Below are positions 46,585-57,605 of a DNA stretch of 64,000 nt, piece by piece. The number at the start of each line of letters is the position of its first letter. The first letter of the stretch is position 1. The notes under the pieces were generated by a model, which saw only the letters and a list, made by a program, of their open reading frames with translations, searched no databases and was not told where the DNA came from. The stretch is from Pantoea eucalypti (GTDB taxonomy: Bacteria > Pseudomonadota > Gammaproteobacteria > Enterobacterales > Enterobacteriaceae): positions 62,001 to 126,000 of the forward strand of contig NZ_CP045722.1 in assembly GCF_009646115.1 (NCBI RefSeq). Reading direction: 5' to 3'. The position numbers were made by a program, and so were the translations under genes.

Positions 46585-48912
46585 ATGAAAGAGCAAAATC
46601 GCACAAATGGCATCGCTCCTTATGGGGGGGCTGCCGGTGGCTGGGGCGCACTTAAGGCAGTTGCGGATGCGATCCGCGGCCAGATGTCAGTAAAGCAGGA
46701 TGTGATCGCCCTGTTTAAAGTCAACCAGCCGCAGGGCTTCGACTGTCCGGGATGCGCCTGGCCCGACCCGCAACATGCTTCCTCCTTTGAGTTCTGCGAA
46801 AACGGCGCAAAAGCCGTCTCGTGGGAAGCGACCAGCAAGCGCACCACGCCAGAGTTCTTTGCGGCTCATACCGTGACTGAACTGTGGGAGCGCAGCGCAC
46901 TCCATCTGGAGGGCGAAGGACGGCTGACCCATCCGATGAAGTACGATGCCGCTACCGACACCTATCAGCCTATTGAATGGGATACGGCATTCCGGGAAAT
47001 TGGTGAGCATCTGCGCAGCTATGACGATCCGGACAGCGTGGAGTTTTATACCTCGGGTCGCGCCTCGAATGAAGCGGCGTTCCTGTGGCAGCTTTTCGCC
47101 CGCGAATATGGCACCAATAACTTCCCCGATTGCTCAAATATGTGTCACGAACCGACCAGCGTCGGGCTGCCGGAATCAATTGGTGTCGGCAAAGGCACGG
47201 TAGAACTGGAAGATTTTGATCACTGCGACCTGGTGCTTTGTATCGGCCACAACCCAGGTACCAACCATCCGCGCATGCTGGGCACGCTGCGTGAAGTCTC
47301 TAAACGCGGTGCGACTATCGTGGCGATCAACCCGCTGCGTGAACGCGGACTGGAGCGTTTTACTTCACCGCAGAGCCCGATTGAGATGCTGTCAATGAGC
47401 TCCACTGAGCTGGCATCGACCTACTACAAAGTGCGGGTAGGCGGCGACGCGGCGATGCTGAAAGGGGTGATGAAGATCCTGCTCACTATGCACGAGGAGG
47501 CGCTGAGCAAAGGCGAACCCGGCGTCATTGATGAAGCCTTTATCACTGAACACACTGAAGGTTTTGACGCCCTGAAAGCCGACCTGGAGAGTACCGACTG
47601 GGAGCATATTCTGAACGTCTCCGGCATGGCGCGCGAAGAGATCCAGCATATCGCCCGGCTCTACGCCAGTGCTGAACGCACCATCATCTGTTACGGCATG
47701 GGGATTACCCAGCACCAGTATGGCACCCAGAACGTGCAGCAAATTGCCAACCTGCTGCTGATGCGCGGCAACATCGGTAAGCCTGGCGCAGGTATTTGTC
47801 CGTTACGCGGTCACTCCAATGTGCAGGGCGATCGCACGGTGGGCATCACGGAGATCCCGCCGCAGTCGCTGCTGGATGGCATAGAGAAGGTGTTTGGGTT
47901 CCACCCGCCGCAGAAGCATGGTCACGGCGCAGTTGAGGCGATTAAGGCGATGCGCGACGGCAAAGCTAAAGCGCTGCTCTGTCTGGGCGGCAATCTGGCA
48001 GAGGCGATTTCCGACCCACAGGTCACGTTCCCGGCGATGCGCAAACTGGATCTGGTGGTGCATATGGCCACCAAACTCAACCGCTCACACCTGTTACTCG
48101 GTAAGCACAACTATCTGCTACCAGTACTGGGGCGTACTGAAAGCGATGTTCAGGCTACCGGTGTTCAAAGCGTGACTGTTGAAGATTCAATGTCGATGGT
48201 GCATGCCTCACGCGGCTCGCTGGACCCGGCTTCGCCTCATCTCAAATCTGAACCGGCGCTGGTGGCCTCCCTTGCCAGGGCAACTCTGCCAGACAGCGTG
48301 GTTGACTGGTCAGCCATGGCGGCCGATTACAGCCGCATCCGTGATGCCATTGAAGCGGTGTTCCCGGCGTTTGAAAACTTCAATGAGAGGATTAAGCATC
48401 CGGGAGGATTCCGGCTTCATAACGCTGCGTCAGAACGCGTCTGGCTGACGCCATCTGGCCGTGCTCAGTTTAAGGTGATGCAGGGCATCAATGAAGATCC
48501 CCGCTCGCTGAAATGCCATGATCTGGTACTCACCACCCTGCGCAGTCACGACCAGTATAACACCACGCTGTACGGCCTGAATGACCGCTATCGGGGCGTG
48601 ACGGGCCGGCGTGACGTGCTATTTATCAATGCTGAAGAGGCGGAAAAACGCCAGCTGCGGGTCGGTGACCGTGTCGATCTGATGGCGCTGGACCCGGATG
48701 GCAATCCCACTTCTCGCCAGATGAAAAACCTGACTATCGTGATTATCGATATGGCCTCAGGTTCGGTTGGCGCTTACTATCCGGAAGCGAATGTGATGGT
48801 TCCGCTCGACAGCCACGATACCAAAAGCGGTATCCCCGCTTATAAAAGCATTCCTATCTCCATGACGCGCGTCACCGACGAGACGCAGATGACCTCAGGC
48901 GTTCTACGCTAA
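46585..48912 (+). CDS. FdhF/YdeP-family molybdopterin oxidoreductase
   Basis: A 775-residue cytoplasmic molybdoenzyme. The N-terminal CPGCAWPDP region, the CHEPTSVGL pocket (typical of YdeP where others have SeCys or Cys), [15 protein letters not shown] and the C-terminal molybdopterin-dinucleotide domain (from about 640) are as in YdeP, which E. coli needs for acid resistance. I chose ATG at 46585 with GTGGAG just upstream; the longer frame adds 33 residues. Redox partner and substrate are unknown. Strong terminator at 48941. Confidence 0.9.
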   Translation: MKEQNRTNGIAPYGGAAGGWGALKAVADAIRGQMSVKQDVIALFKVNQPQGFDCPGCAWPDPQHASSFEFCENGAKAVSWEATSKRTTPEFFAAHTVTELWERSALHLEGEGRLTHPMKYDAATDTYQPIEWDTAFREIGEHLRSYDDPDSVEFYTSGRASNEAAFLWQLFAREYGTNNFPDCSNMCHEPTSVGLPESIGVGKGTVELEDFDHCDLVLCIGHNPGTNHPRMLGTLREVSKRGATIVAINPLRERGLERFTSPQSPIEMLSMSSTELASTYYKVRVGGDAAMLKGVMKILLTMHEEALSKGEPGVIDEAFITEHTEGFDALKADLESTDWEHILNVSGMAREEIQHIARLYASAERTIICYGMGITQHQYGTQNVQQIANLLLMRGNIGKPGAGICPLRGHSNVQGDRTVGITEIPPQSLLDGIEKVFGFHPPQKHGHGAVEAIKAMRDGKAKALLCLGGNLAEAISDPQVTFPAMRKLDLVVHMATKLNRSHLLLGKHNYLLPVLGRTESDVQATGVQSVTVEDSMSMVHASRGSLDPASPHLKSEPALVASLARATLPDSVVDWSAMAADYSRIRDAIEAVFPAFENFNERIKHPGGFRLHNAASERVWLTPSGRAQFKVMQGINEDPRSLKCHDLVLTTLRSHDQYNTTLYGLNDRYRGVTGRRDVLFINAEEAEKRQLRVGDRVDLMALDPDGNPTSRQMKNLTIVIIDMASGSVGAYYPEANVMVPLDSHDTKSGIPAYKSIPISMTRVTDETQMTSGVLR

Positions 48913-48940
48913 TCGGACATGTCAGAATATGAATGTTGTC

Positions 48941-48971
48941 AGCGTGGCCGGTGCACCGGTCACGCTTTTTT
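48941..48971 (+). terminator. Rho-independent terminator of the YdeP-like gene
   Basis: AGCGTG and CCGGT pair with ACCGG and CACGCT around a two-base core, then six T. Confidence 0.9.
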
Positions 48972-49154
48972 GTTTTTCCGCCCTGCAGAGATGTTTTTGC
49001 TCATCCTTTCTCTCTGCTTTATCCCCGTTAAAGCACCTGGCGTGAAGTAACCCTGACGGCAGCATCGTATACACTACAGTGCTGAAAACGGCTCTATAAA
49101 CCCTTGTCTCTTTTTTGCCTGCGCGGATATTCAGCGCCCTACCGGAAAAATGCC

Positions 49155-50270
49155 ATGTTTCACCTGATTTTCAGCTTACCCAGCTGGTATGTTATTGCGC
49201 GCGTCATTATTCCATTATCTATGCCTCTGGCCATCAAGATCCTGCTCTCCGCACTGGTGCTGCTGGCTTCACAGTATCTGCTGGTAAGCCGCTTTACCTC
49301 AGGCGGAATTTTTTCCGCCGAAATGCCCCGCATCATCATCATCCTGTTTAACTGGGCATACAGCACCGTACTGTTGCTGGCGCTGCTGCAGATGCTGATG
49401 GATGCGGTCATGCTGATTGCCCTGCTGTTACGGCATCCGCTGGAGCTGGTTCCCGGTATTCGCTATCTGGCCGTCGTGCTGGCAATGGCGCTGGCTGCCT
49501 TTGGTGTTCAGCAGGCGATACGGGTGCCCCCGGTCAAAGAGGTGACGCTGGTGCTACCCAACCTGCCTCCAGAGTTCGATGGCTATCAGCTGCTTCAGCT
49601 GACCGATCTTCACATCACCCGGTTATTTAATGCCGCCTGGACCGCCAGGATGGTTGAAAGAGCGATGTCTCTTAAAGCCGATCTGATTGTGGTGACAGGC
49701 GATGTGATCGATGGCAGCCTGGAGCATCGTCGGCATGACGTCGCGCCGCTGCGGAAGCTGGCCGCGCGCGACGGCGTATGGGCCATCACCGGCAATCACG
49801 AATATTTCTTCCATCAGGCAATCTGGACGGCGCATCTGGCCTCACTGGGGCTACAGCCTCTGCTCAACAACCATACCGTTATTGAGCGCGGAGCCGCAAA
49901 GCTGGTGATTGCTGGCCTGCCGGACGCCTCCGCGCCAGGCAGGAACGCGACCGGTCCGGATCTGGCCCGCGCACTGGAACAGGCACCTGAAAGCGCGCCG
50001 GTGATTCTGCTGGATCATCAGCCACGAAATGCCCGCCAGAACGCGGCGCAGGGGGTAGATGTGCAGCTCTCCGGCCATACGCATGGCGGACTGATTATCG
50101 GGCTGGACCGGCTGTTTGCTAAACCCAATGGCGGTTTTGTGTCCGGGCTTTATCAGGTCGACGGAATGCAGCTCTATGTGAATAACGGCACGGCACTCTG
50201 GCCAGGCATGGCGGTCAGGCTGGGTCGTCCCTCCGAACTGACCCGGATTACCCTGCGCCGCCAGCCCTAA
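49155..50270 (+). CDS. Membrane-anchored metallophosphoesterase (YkuE-like)
   Basis: A 371-residue protein. Three to four hydrophobic segments in the first 130 residues (ARVIIPLSMPLAIKILLSAL, IIIILFNWAYSTVLLLALL, YLAVVLAMALAAFG) are followed by a calcineurin-like phosphoesterase: LTDLHI, VTGDVIDG, ITGNHEY and LSGHTHGG are the four metal motifs. ATG at 49155; the frame upstream begins with a TTG and lacks a site. Probably hydrolyses a phosphodiester or lipid headgroup at the inner membrane. YkuE-type enzymes need no twin-arginine signal in this form. Confidence 0.9.
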   Translation: MFHLIFSLPSWYVIARVIIPLSMPLAIKILLSALVLLASQYLLVSRFTSGGIFSAEMPRIIIILFNWAYSTVLLLALLQMLMDAVMLIALLLRHPLELVPGIRYLAVVLAMALAAFGVQQAIRVPPVKEVTLVLPNLPPEFDGYQLLQLTDLHITRLFNAAWTARMVERAMSLKADLIVVTGDVIDGSLEHRRHDVAPLRKLAARDGVWAITGNHEYFFHQAIWTAHLASLGLQPLLNNHTVIERGAAKLVIAGLPDASAPGRNATGPDLARALEQAPESAPVILLDHQPRNARQNAAQGVDVQLSGHTHGGLIIGLDRLFAKPNGGFVSGLYQVDGMQLYVNNGTALWPGMAVRLGRPSELTRITLRRQP

Positions 50271-50347
50271 TCGCGTGACGAAATAGCCTCACGAAAGTGC
50301 GGTTTTCGCAGGTGTGCATAAGCTTGAGTGAAACAAAGGAGATCACT

Positions 50348-51148
50348 ATGACGATGTTATGTACCGCCTGTGGAACCGCTTATCCCTCTGCTGCCCCTGA
50401 TGAGCACTGTAAAATCTGTGAGGATGAACGCCAGTATGTTCCGGCTGCGGGTCAGCGCTGGATCGCATTTGATGAACTGCGCGGCAGCCACGCCAATAAG
50501 TGGACGGCCCATAGCGATGCGCTATTAAGCCTTAAAACTGTGCCTGAGTTTGCCATCAACCAGCGCGCTTTTCTGCTGCGTACGCCGCATGGCAACGTGC
50601 TATGGGACTGTATTGCCAACCTGGATGATGCAACTTATACGCTTATTGCCGCGCTGGGTGGCATTGATGCTATCGCGATTTCACATCCGCATTACTACAC
50701 CACCATGCAGGAGTGGGCTGAGGTCTTTAACGCGCCTATTCATCTGCATGCCCGCGACAGGCAATGGATTGTGCGGCAGAGTCCGCATATCCAGCTCTGG
50801 CAGGGTGAGTCGCTGACGCTGATGCCCGGTGTGACGCTGTTACGGCTGGGCGGTCATTTTCCCGGCGGCTGCGTGCTGCACTGGGATGAAGGCGAAGGCG
50901 TGATGCTGGCGGGTGATATTATTCAGGTCACGCCGGGTGCGCATGGCGTGTCGTTTTTGTGGAGCTACCCGAATATGCTGCCACTGTCAGCCGCGACCGT
51001 GAGTGACATCATGCATCGGCTTTCCGGCGTGACGTTCGGACAGCTTTATGGCGCGTTCGAAGGTCAGGATATTCATCATCAGGCAAAAGAGAAAGTGATG
51101 CGGTCAGGAGAGAAGTATCTGGCCTGTCTGCAGGAACATCAGGCGTAG
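50348..51148 (+). CDS. MBL-fold protein with N-terminal zinc ribbon
   Basis: A 266-residue protein. CTACGTAYP and CKICEDERQYV form a rubredoxin-like CxxC pair at the N-terminus. The remainder is a metallo-beta-lactamase fold, but the usual HxHxDH reads SHPHYYTTMQEW; GGHFPGG and LAGDIIQV supply later ligands. AAAGGA is the binding site; the frame is open from 50297. Metal binding is probably altered. Substrate unknown. Confidence 0.82.
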   Translation: MTMLCTACGTAYPSAAPDEHCKICEDERQYVPAAGQRWIAFDELRGSHANKWTAHSDALLSLKTVPEFAINQRAFLLRTPHGNVLWDCIANLDDATYTLIAALGGIDAIAISHPHYYTTMQEWAEVFNAPIHLHARDRQWIVRQSPHIQLWQGESLTLMPGVTLLRLGGHFPGGCVLHWDEGEGVMLAGDIIQVTPGAHGVSFLWSYPNMLPLSAATVSDIMHRLSGVTFGQLYGAFEGQDIHHQAKEKVMRSGEKYLACLQEHQA

Positions 51149-51171
51149 CGGACGATAAACACGGAGAAGAG

Positions 51172-51200
51172 AACAGCCGCCCACAGGTGGCGGCTGTTTT
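51172..51200. terminator. Bidirectional terminator between convergent genes
   Basis: AACAGCCGCC, loop CACAGGT, GGCGGCTGTT, then TT: an A-run precedes the stem only weakly, so it is better on the plus strand. Confidence 0.75.
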
Positions 51201-51207
51201 AACTCAC

Positions 51208-53133
51208 TTATGCGGTCTGGAATACCGCGACCATCGTACGCAACTGACCTGCGCGCGAAGCCAGCTCCTCTGCAGAGGAGGCAGACTCTTCGACCAGCAC
51301 GGCGTTCTGCTGCGTCACCTGATCCATCTGGTTCACCGCAATATTAACCTGCGAAATACCGCTGCTCTGCTCTTCAGATGAAGCAGAGATATCGCGCATC
51401 AGCTGAGAGGTCTGTTCAATCGCGCTGACGCTCTGCTTCACTTTGTCGCCTGCGTTCTGGGCCATCGCGATCCCTTCATGCGCATGCGTCACCGACTGCT
51501 CGATCAGGCTCTTGATTTCTTTCGCTGCACTGGCTGAACGTTGTGCCAGCGCACGCACTTCCGACGCGACAACCGCAAAGCCTTTGCCCTGCTCACCCGC
51601 ACGTGCCGCTTCAACGGCCGCATTCAGTGCCAGGATATTGGTCTGGAAAGCGATGCTGTCAATGACGGAGGTGATCTCTTCAATCTGTCCAGAACTGCCC
51701 CGGATTTTCTGCATCGTCTGCATCACGGAATCCATCGCCGCACCGCTTAACAGTGCCGCCTGAGTGGCTGATTCTGCGCGATCAGAGGCAAAGCGGGTGT
51801 TATCCGCATTCTGCTGAATGATTGATGCCAGTTGTTCCATACTGGCCGCTGTTTCAGCCAGAGATGCAGCCTGCTGTTCGGTGCGTGATGAAAGGTCGCC
51901 ATTGCCACGAGCAATCTCTTCAGAGGAATTGGCGATAGTGGCTGCGTTACCTTTGATATCCGAAACCAGCTGGGCAAGACGCTGCTGCATCCGCATCAGC
52001 GCATTCAATAGTTCAGCCATTTCATTGCTGCCGGAAACAGTCAGCGCTGCCGTCAGATCGCCGGCCGCAACACGGCTGGCAACTTCGACCGCTTCTTTGA
52101 CCGGACGGGTGACTGAACGGGTGATCATGACAGCCAGCAGAATAGCCAGCAGCGCGACGGTGAGCAGGCCTGCCAGCAGCAGGTATTGCGCCTGACGACG
52201 TTCATCAATTTGAGATTGCAGTAGTTCCTGCAGTCGACCACTACTCTGATTGCCCAGCATGGCGTAGCGGTTAATCGCCTCGGTTAAGACCCTCACATAT
52301 TCAACCGGCGTAATACTGACCTGTCCGGTTATGATGGCACCTTCAGCCAGCTGTAATGCACTCAGGGCCTGTTGTTTTGCATTCTGCGCAAGGTCACCAA
52401 AAGTCGCCTTTAGATCAGGTTCAATCATAAACACCTTATCCATATTACTGCTGAACTGCGACAGTACCGTTTTGCCATTATCAATCTGAAATGCCAGCCG
52501 GCTGCGATCAGCATCAGAGGCTTTACCGCTGGCAATCAATGAAGCACCATTTCCGCGAATCTGACCCAGCGTTTCAGTCAGCAGCGGCAGTCGGCCAAAA
52601 ATGCTAACAATCAGTTGATAGGTATTTAAGTCAGCATCCAGCGACAGCTGATAGAAATCCAGCACATCCTGATTAGTGTCCAGCAGCACCTGAATCAGAT
52701 GAGTGTGCTGCACCAGGCTGCTCGCCAGCGTCAGTCGGCCACCATTGAGCTCCTCTTGCAGCTGACGCCATTCCTGATTAACCTTCTCAAGTCGCTTTAA
52801 TGGCTGTGCCTGCTCATCGCTTTGACGCAAATCGTCAGCAATGCTCTCAGACAAACTGTTAATCTGGGTCACCAACGCCATACGCGGCGGATTATCCGGT
52901 TTGTTCTGACCGATTGCGATTGCGCTTTCAGCCCGATGACGCTGTAGCAGGTTCAGTAACTGAAGGACTTTTTTCTCAACCGGAATACCGGTGAGCTCAA
53001 CTTTTTTTGTATTGATAAGCTGATTGCCTGTCTGAATAAACAAAAATGTAGGTAATATAAACAGGACCAGCGCAAAAGATCCCAGTAACAGGAATTTCGC
53101 TGGCAGATTAATTCGGTCGAGTATTTTTTTCAT
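51208..53133 (-). CDS. Transmembrane methyl-accepting chemotaxis protein
   Basis: A 641-residue chemoreceptor. TM1 ([19 protein letters not shown]), a large periplasmic helical region (about 45-310), TM2 ([19 protein letters not shown]), HAMP, and a signalling domain with the tip [41 protein letters not shown] at 53133 was taken; the open frame reaches 53235. No C-terminal NWETF-type tether: it ends in MVAVFQTA. The ligand-binding domain is long and unclassified; [21 protein letters not shown] resembles nitrate-sensor-like helices only weakly. Confidence 0.9.
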   Translation of the reverse strand: MKKILDRINLPAKFLLLGSFALVLFILPTFLFIQTGNQLINTKKVELTGIPVEKKVLQLLNLLQRHRAESAIAIGQNKPDNPPRMALVTQINSLSESIADDLRQSDEQAQPLKRLEKVNQEWRQLQEELNGGRLTLASSLVQHTHLIQVLLDTNQDVLDFYQLSLDADLNTYQLIVSIFGRLPLLTETLGQIRGNGASLIASGKASDADRSRLAFQIDNGKTVLSQFSSNMDKVFMIEPDLKATFGDLAQNAKQQALSALQLAEGAIITGQVSITPVEYVRVLTEAINRYAMLGNQSSGRLQELLQSQIDERRQAQYLLLAGLLTVALLAILLAVMITRSVTRPVKEAVEVASRVAAGDLTAALTVSGSNEMAELLNALMRMQQRLAQLVSDIKGNAATIANSSEEIARGNGDLSSRTEQQAASLAETAASMEQLASIIQQNADNTRFASDRAESATQAALLSGAAMDSVMQTMQKIRGSSGQIEEITSVIDSIAFQTNILALNAAVEAARAGEQGKGFAVVASEVRALAQRSASAAKEIKSLIEQSVTHAHEGIAMAQNAGDKVKQSVSAIEQTSQLMRDISASSEEQSSGISQVNIAVNQMDQVTQQNAVLVEESASSAEELASRAGQLRTMVAVFQTA

Positions 53134-53721
53134 TTTTTCCGCTCTGATGTATGAGGCGTGCAGGTGAGCCCTGGACAAAATAAGGTTTGTAATTTTATTT
53201 TTACTTCTTCTTTTACATAGCCAGACGTGCTTCATGCAGCACAGTATTGGTATGAAGAGATGAGTTTTGTATGAAATTCAGAAACACATATAACAACAGA
53301 AAGGAGTATAGATTGCGTTCCGTTATTTTTCAGTGAATAAAATGACGATATTTACTGCAAGATTAACCTAACTCAAACTTAAAAATAACCATATTTATCA
53401 TAAAGATAAAAAACAAACCCTTCGGCGGACACCTTAAGCCGTTAGCGTGTCTTCAGCATTATTGTTTTGAAAATAAAGAAATTAAAGTCGACTCGGAAAT
53501 CGCCGATAACAAATATCCGCACCCTATCTGATTAATTATCATTACGCTATTAGCCGAATATAAAAACCACGAAAAAAACAAACCTAATCATATAACTCTA
53601 AAGAGTTACTTTTGTTTTAGTAATGAAATCGATTTCATTTTATTTAAAAGAAGTTATTTTATTGATTAATGCTAAAAAAAAGCCCCCACAGTGTGGAGGC
53701 CATTATGCTATTGGTAAACTG
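53134..53721. other. Intergenic region between two chemoreceptor genes
   Basis: About 590 bases, AT-rich, no gene. It contains the promoter of the leftward chemoreceptor at 53133 and the terminator at 53674-53700 of the next one. Confidence 0.45.
53674..53700 (-). terminator. Rho-independent terminator of the NWESF chemoreceptor gene
   Basis: Minus strand GCCTCCACA, short loop, TGTGGGGGC followed by T8. Confidence 0.88.
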
Positions 53722-55380
53722 TTAAAAACTTTCCCAGTTCGCCTTCGTCATGTCGATGGCCTGGCGCTCAGGCTGCTTTGCCTGCAATACCGGACGACGC
53801 AGAGCTGCGGCCTGCTGCGGCTGAGCGACACGGTGATTGCTCTCCAGCGTAAAGGTCGCCACCAACCCTGCCAGTGTCTCTGCCTGCTCCTGCAGCGACT
53901 TAGAAGCAGATGATGCCTCCTCCACCAGCGAGGCGTTCTGCTGCGTCACTTCATCCATCTGGCCAATTGCCTGATGAACCTGCTCAATGCCTTTGCTCTG
54001 CTCAGAGGTTGCTGCGGCAATCTCATTGACCAGATCGGCCACCTGCTGAATCGCCTGGCGGACATTTTCACTGTTTGCACCAACGCCGCTGGCCTGCGCT
54101 AAACCGTGCTCAACCTGCGAAACCGACGTAGAAATAAGATCTTTGATTTCCCGGGCAGCAGAAGAGGAGCGCTGCGCCAGATTACGCACTTCTGAGGCGA
54201 CAACGGCGAAGCCGCGGCCATGCTCACCGGCACGTGCGGCTTCAACGGCCGCATTCAGTGCCAGAATATTGGTCTGGAACGCAATGCCTTCAATCAGGCC
54301 GGTGATTTCAGAGATTTTGGCAGAGCTGCCGCGGATTTCATCCATAGTGCTGAGCATCTGCTTAACCGCTGACCCATTCTGGATTGACATGTTATTGGCA
54401 TTATTCACCAGGCTGCTGGCCTGATGCGCACCTTCTGAGTTCTGACGCACCGTTTCACTCAGTGTGGCCATACTGGCAGACGTCTGCTCCAGTGAAGCAG
54501 CCTGTTCTTCCGTGCGCGCAGAGAGATCCTCATTGCCTGCGGCAATCTGCGTTGACCCGGTACTGACCGATTGTGCGGCATGACTGACCGACAGAAGCGT
54601 GCCAGAAACGCGTGCCAGCAGCTGGTTAAATGCCATTGCCGTTTTACCGATCTCATCCTTACTGCGGACTTCAGCGGTGTGGGTCAGGTCAAGCGTATGA
54701 CTGACCTGGGTCATGGTATTCACCATGCCTGAGAGGCTCTTTTTGATGCCCAGAATCACCTTCGTGGAAAAAGCGGCCAGTATCAGAATAAGCAGCAAGG
54801 ACCCGCCAGACATCATCCACAGCGTCTTGTTATAAACACGCTTATTCTCAGTTCTAAGCTGTTCGCCAATATCGATGTTCAGCTGAATCTGACGGGTGAA
54901 ATCTGCCTCCATCTTACGCGCTGCAGCACCAATCCCATTCTCACTCTGTAATAACGGCAGTGTGACCGCATCATTGTGGGCGCGTGATGCAGCAATAAAG
55001 GCCGGCAATGCGTTACGGACTGCATCCAGATTTTTATCGGCCTGCTCAGTCATCGCTTTATCTTCATCGCTCGAGATGTCGTTCGCCATATAATAATCAT
55101 TGAGTGACTTAATCTGCGAAAGCAAACTCTCAATGCGCTCTTCTGCCGCGGAGAATTTCGTCGCATCACTGGTGCTATGATGGCGATAAAGCGCAATACC
55201 TAGCTGATTGGTCACGCTGATTGATTTATTGAGATCACGAATGCTGGGTATCGCGTTGACCTGGACATATTCAAATCGCGACTGAAAACCCGAGATCACA
55301 GACAATGAGATAATAACCAGCGCAATCAGTGACATTGCCAGCAGTGAAAAAATCAGTACGAGACGCTGTGTAATAGTCAT
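53722..55380 (-). CDS. Transmembrane methyl-accepting chemotaxis protein with CheR/CheB tether
   Basis: A 552-residue chemoreceptor of the Tsr/Tar layout. TM1 ([20 protein letters not shown]), four-helix periplasmic domain (about 35-190), TM2 ([18 protein letters not shown]), HAMP (about 215-265) and signalling tip [38 protein letters not shown]. The last five residues are NWESF, a variant of the NWETF tether used by CheR and CheB, so it is probably a high-abundance receptor. ATG at 55380 follows AGGG; the longer frame to 55512 was not used. Confidence 0.92.
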   Translation of the reverse strand: MTITQRLVLIFSLLAMSLIALVIISLSVISGFQSRFEYVQVNAIPSIRDLNKSISVTNQLGIALYRHHSTSDATKFSAAEERIESLLSQIKSLNDYYMANDISSDEDKAMTEQADKNLDAVRNALPAFIAASRAHNDAVTLPLLQSENGIGAAARKMEADFTRQIQLNIDIGEQLRTENKRVYNKTLWMMSGGSLLLILILAAFSTKVILGIKKSLSGMVNTMTQVSHTLDLTHTAEVRSKDEIGKTAMAFNQLLARVSGTLLSVSHAAQSVSTGSTQIAAGNEDLSARTEEQAASLEQTSASMATLSETVRQNSEGAHQASSLVNNANNMSIQNGSAVKQMLSTMDEIRGSSAKISEITGLIEGIAFQTNILALNAAVEAARAGEHGRGFAVVASEVRNLAQRSSSAAREIKDLISTSVSQVEHGLAQASGVGANSENVRQAIQQVADLVNEIAAATSEQSKGIEQVHQAIGQMDEVTQQNASLVEEASSASKSLQEQAETLAGLVATFTLESNHRVAQPQQAAALRRPVLQAKQPERQAIDMTKANWESF

Positions 55381-56004
55381 ACGAGCCCTAAAAAAGAGTA
55401 ATTGGAATATATCGAAAGCTGGATCGTTCTTATCGGCTCTGGTCAGCAGTGCTTTAATTAATTGGGGTAAATATATTTTTTTAATTGTTCTGGCGAATCT
55501 CAGAGAATGCACTATCTATCAAAATGATGCTTACCATCAGGACATAAAGTTTTACATTTAGTCGTATTTACATAATTTCCTCTTTTTCAGAATGGTGTTT
55601 TTTTACATGCAGCAAGGTCATCTTTGTTACATATCAGCCATTCATTTGATCCTAATGATTAGCGAGCTAATTCAACAGCCTGACTGACAATAATCATCTG
55701 TCAGAAGGAGGGCAACCCCAGAGAAATCTTGCTACAGACCCAGTAAAAATAGGAAAGGGATTACTAAGCGAAGACTGAGAGCCAAAATCACAACCTCTGT
55801 TTATCATCAGTGGCACTGATGTATGTGTTATTGACTGTCCAGAGGCTTAAAGGAGAAGGCATAGGATTTTAGCCATTCGTGGCAGGCCCAGATTAAATCA
55901 GTGAAATGACTGGCGGAATGCTGATTCTGGTCTATGCTCACTGGCCCGACCAGGCTTTAGTCTGTCAGATAGCAATATCGCTTAAAATAAAAAAGGTAGT
56001 GATC
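55381..56004. other. Intergenic region, no gene seen
   Basis: About 620 bases upstream of both the chemoreceptor and the next rightward gene. The extension of the rightward frame to 55906 was judged non-coding because AAGG fits the ATG at 56005. Confidence 0.4.
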
Positions 56005-56334
56005 ATGGATTTAGCCACATTTGAAACCAGAACGGGTCTTTGGCCACACATGCAGTTTACGGATGTTGAATATGACTTTTGCAGCGCTGGCGTTGAAATC
56101 TACGCCATTGACGTCAGCCGTCAGACTAAAAGCAAGCTGTTTATCTGCCGTGTCGCCAACGAGCAGCAGGCTGCGTCACTGACAGCCCAGTTCAAAGAGT
56201 GGCTACCGAAGTTAAAGCTTAAAAAACGCAAAGTTGCTTTGAATCTGGCTCGCATGGCGTGCGACAAAAGTTATTCCGCCAATCCTAAGTTTCAGGATCG
56301 GTCAGATTTGCGCCACAACACGTCAAGGCTCTGA
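56005..56334 (+). CDS. Hypothetical small protein
   Basis: A 109-residue protein, basic toward the C-terminus (WLPKLKLKKRKVALNLARM). N-terminal half has an alternating strand pattern (QFTDVEYDFCSAGVEIYAIDVS). AAGG about eight bases before ATG. No family recognised, no signal peptide or membrane segment. It lies alone between unrelated genes. Confidence 0.55.
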   Translation: MDLATFETRTGLWPHMQFTDVEYDFCSAGVEIYAIDVSRQTKSKLFICRVANEQQAASLTAQFKEWLPKLKLKKRKVALNLARMACDKSYSANPKFQDRSDLRHNTSRL

Positions 56335-56416
56335 TGTTTATTCAGCCTGCAAGCGTTAACGCGGGCAGGCTTAAACGCTCTCTTGTCTGTTGTGTATAAC
56401 GATTCTGCGGCACGTT

Positions 56417-56650
56417 TTAAGTGCGCGCCGCGGGCACCTGAAACAGCCGACAATCACCATCCTCAATCGAAATATCGCTGAAAGTGGTTATATGCATTTC
56501 AATCCAGGTGTTCGCGGCGCGAAATGTGTAAGAGGCATTTCGCTGTTCAAGCTCAGCGACAAAATCCCGGGTGCTTACTGTGCACTGACCGACATCATCC
56601 TGCCTCATCGCCTCCCTGAATGCTGTCCAGACCTCATCATCCTGTGACAT
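56417..56650 (-). CDS. Small unknown protein, probably SOS-regulated
   Basis: A 77-residue acidic protein from ATG 56650 (MSQDDEVWTAFREAMRQDD; the frame is open to 56680). Middle segment VSTRDFVAELEQRNASYTFRAANTWIEMH has a repressor-like helical look, and the C-terminus is DGDCRLFQVP. A 14-of-16 LexA box lies 36 bases upstream. It matches no SOS protein I can name (not DinI, YebG or SulA). Gene reality is supported by the box, codon texture and position. Confidence 0.6.
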   Translation of the reverse strand: MSQDDEVWTAFREAMRQDDVGQCTVSTRDFVAELEQRNASYTFRAANTWIEMHITTFSDISIEDGDCRLFQVPAART

Positions 56651-56685
56651 CACATTTACCCCGCTCTGGCTCAGGCCCAAAATAA

Positions 56686-56701
56686 CTGTATATACAAACA
56701 G
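56686..56701. promoter_or_regulatory. LexA-type SOS box
   Basis: CTGTATATACAAACAG: CTGT-N8-ACAG, 14 of 16 matches to the consensus. Placed 36 bases before the small leftward gene at 56650. Confidence 0.7.
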
Positions 56702-57013
56702 TACAATTTGTTTTTGATGCGGTCAAGTCTTCGTGAAAAGCCTGATTCAGACACTGTGAGACATCACTGTTCCGGCCACTTTTAGCAGAAGCGGCAGGTT
56801 TGAGGGGACTTTAATCCTAATCTTAGAAATCGTTTTCACATCAGATTAAGTCATTGATAAAAAAAGCAAGTACCATAAGTAGCATTTTAATTATTTGATA
56901 TCTAAATAAAAAAACTGTTAAACACAGCGGCATCAAAGTTGGTTTTGCCCTATCTTTAAATGGCTCTGTAATGAAATCCACTTCTTTTACAGAGTGATTT
57001 GACTCCTACCCTT

Positions 57014-57039
57014 GCCCCCTTTTACAGGGGGCACTTTTT
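57014..57039 (+). terminator. Terminator-like hairpin without an obvious gene before it
   Basis: GCCCCC, loop TTTTACA, GGGGGC, then AC and five T. It could end a short RNA initiated in 56720-57000. Confidence 0.7.
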
Positions 57040-57226
57040 CAGATAACACAGGTGACGACATTCGCGAGTTTATGCTGACGGGTAATATGCGTGTATTTAG
57101 CGAAAATGTGGTGACTACGTTAATGCGCTGTCTGGAAAAATGGTGTATTTGTAACCTGATGATTCATCAGCCGGGCTTAAATTATCAACACTTAAAAACA
57201 GTTGTTTGAATTTAAAGGTATTTTTT

Positions 57227-57286
57227 ATGAAATATCTAAAGAACAACACTTATCTGCTAAAAAAGCTCGCCAAATCACCATGGTAA
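57227..57286 (+). CDS. Candidate 19-residue leader or small peptide
   Basis: MKYLKNNTYLLKKLAKSPW, preceded by AAAGGT seven bases upstream. It is short, basic and amphipathic, and sits 99 bases before the strong terminator at 57385. It may be a translated part of a small RNA. Weak evidence. Confidence 0.3.
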   Translation: MKYLKNNTYLLKKLAKSPW

Positions 57287-57384
57287 GGAGAACAAAAAAC
57301 GCGTAATAATCAGTCACTATTGTTTTGACCGGCGCCTCACCAGGGATGTCGTAACGTTATAATAATGCGCTATATCCGATATTC

Positions 57385-57409
57385 GCCCCCGCTTTTGCGG
57401 GGGCTTTTT
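57385..57409 (+). terminator. Strong rho-independent terminator
   Basis: GCCCCCGC, loop TTTT, GCGGGGGC, then five T, A, four T. No accepted long gene lies upstream on this strand. Confidence 0.92.
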
Positions 57410-57605
57410 ATTTTACTCATTCCTTTATCACCTTCCCGCTCCTGAGCGATGCAATACGTCAATCCTCACAATCCTGACCACGCCATAAATTGATAGCCCG
57501 ATTAATGCTGTAAGCAAAAGGTCATAATGGCTACAGTTGTGCCCTTAGCCATCAATTTTTCTGTGATATGGTTAATCAGTAATGTTTGGCCATATGAGTT
57601 TGCTT

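Larger units (their letters stand above)
56702..57605. other. Gene-poor region with two strong terminators
   Basis: About 900 bases upstream of bluF. It holds terminators at 57014-57039 and 57385-57409, the 19-codon frame at 57227 and an unconvincing 45-codon frame at 57072-57209. The presence of terminators without genes before them suggests small RNAs. Confidence 0.5.

Noticed and set aside
57012..57209. 65-codon rightward frame starting with TTG
   Set aside because: Its start lies inside the terminator hairpin at 57014; the shorter ATG form (57072) has only a badly spaced GAG.
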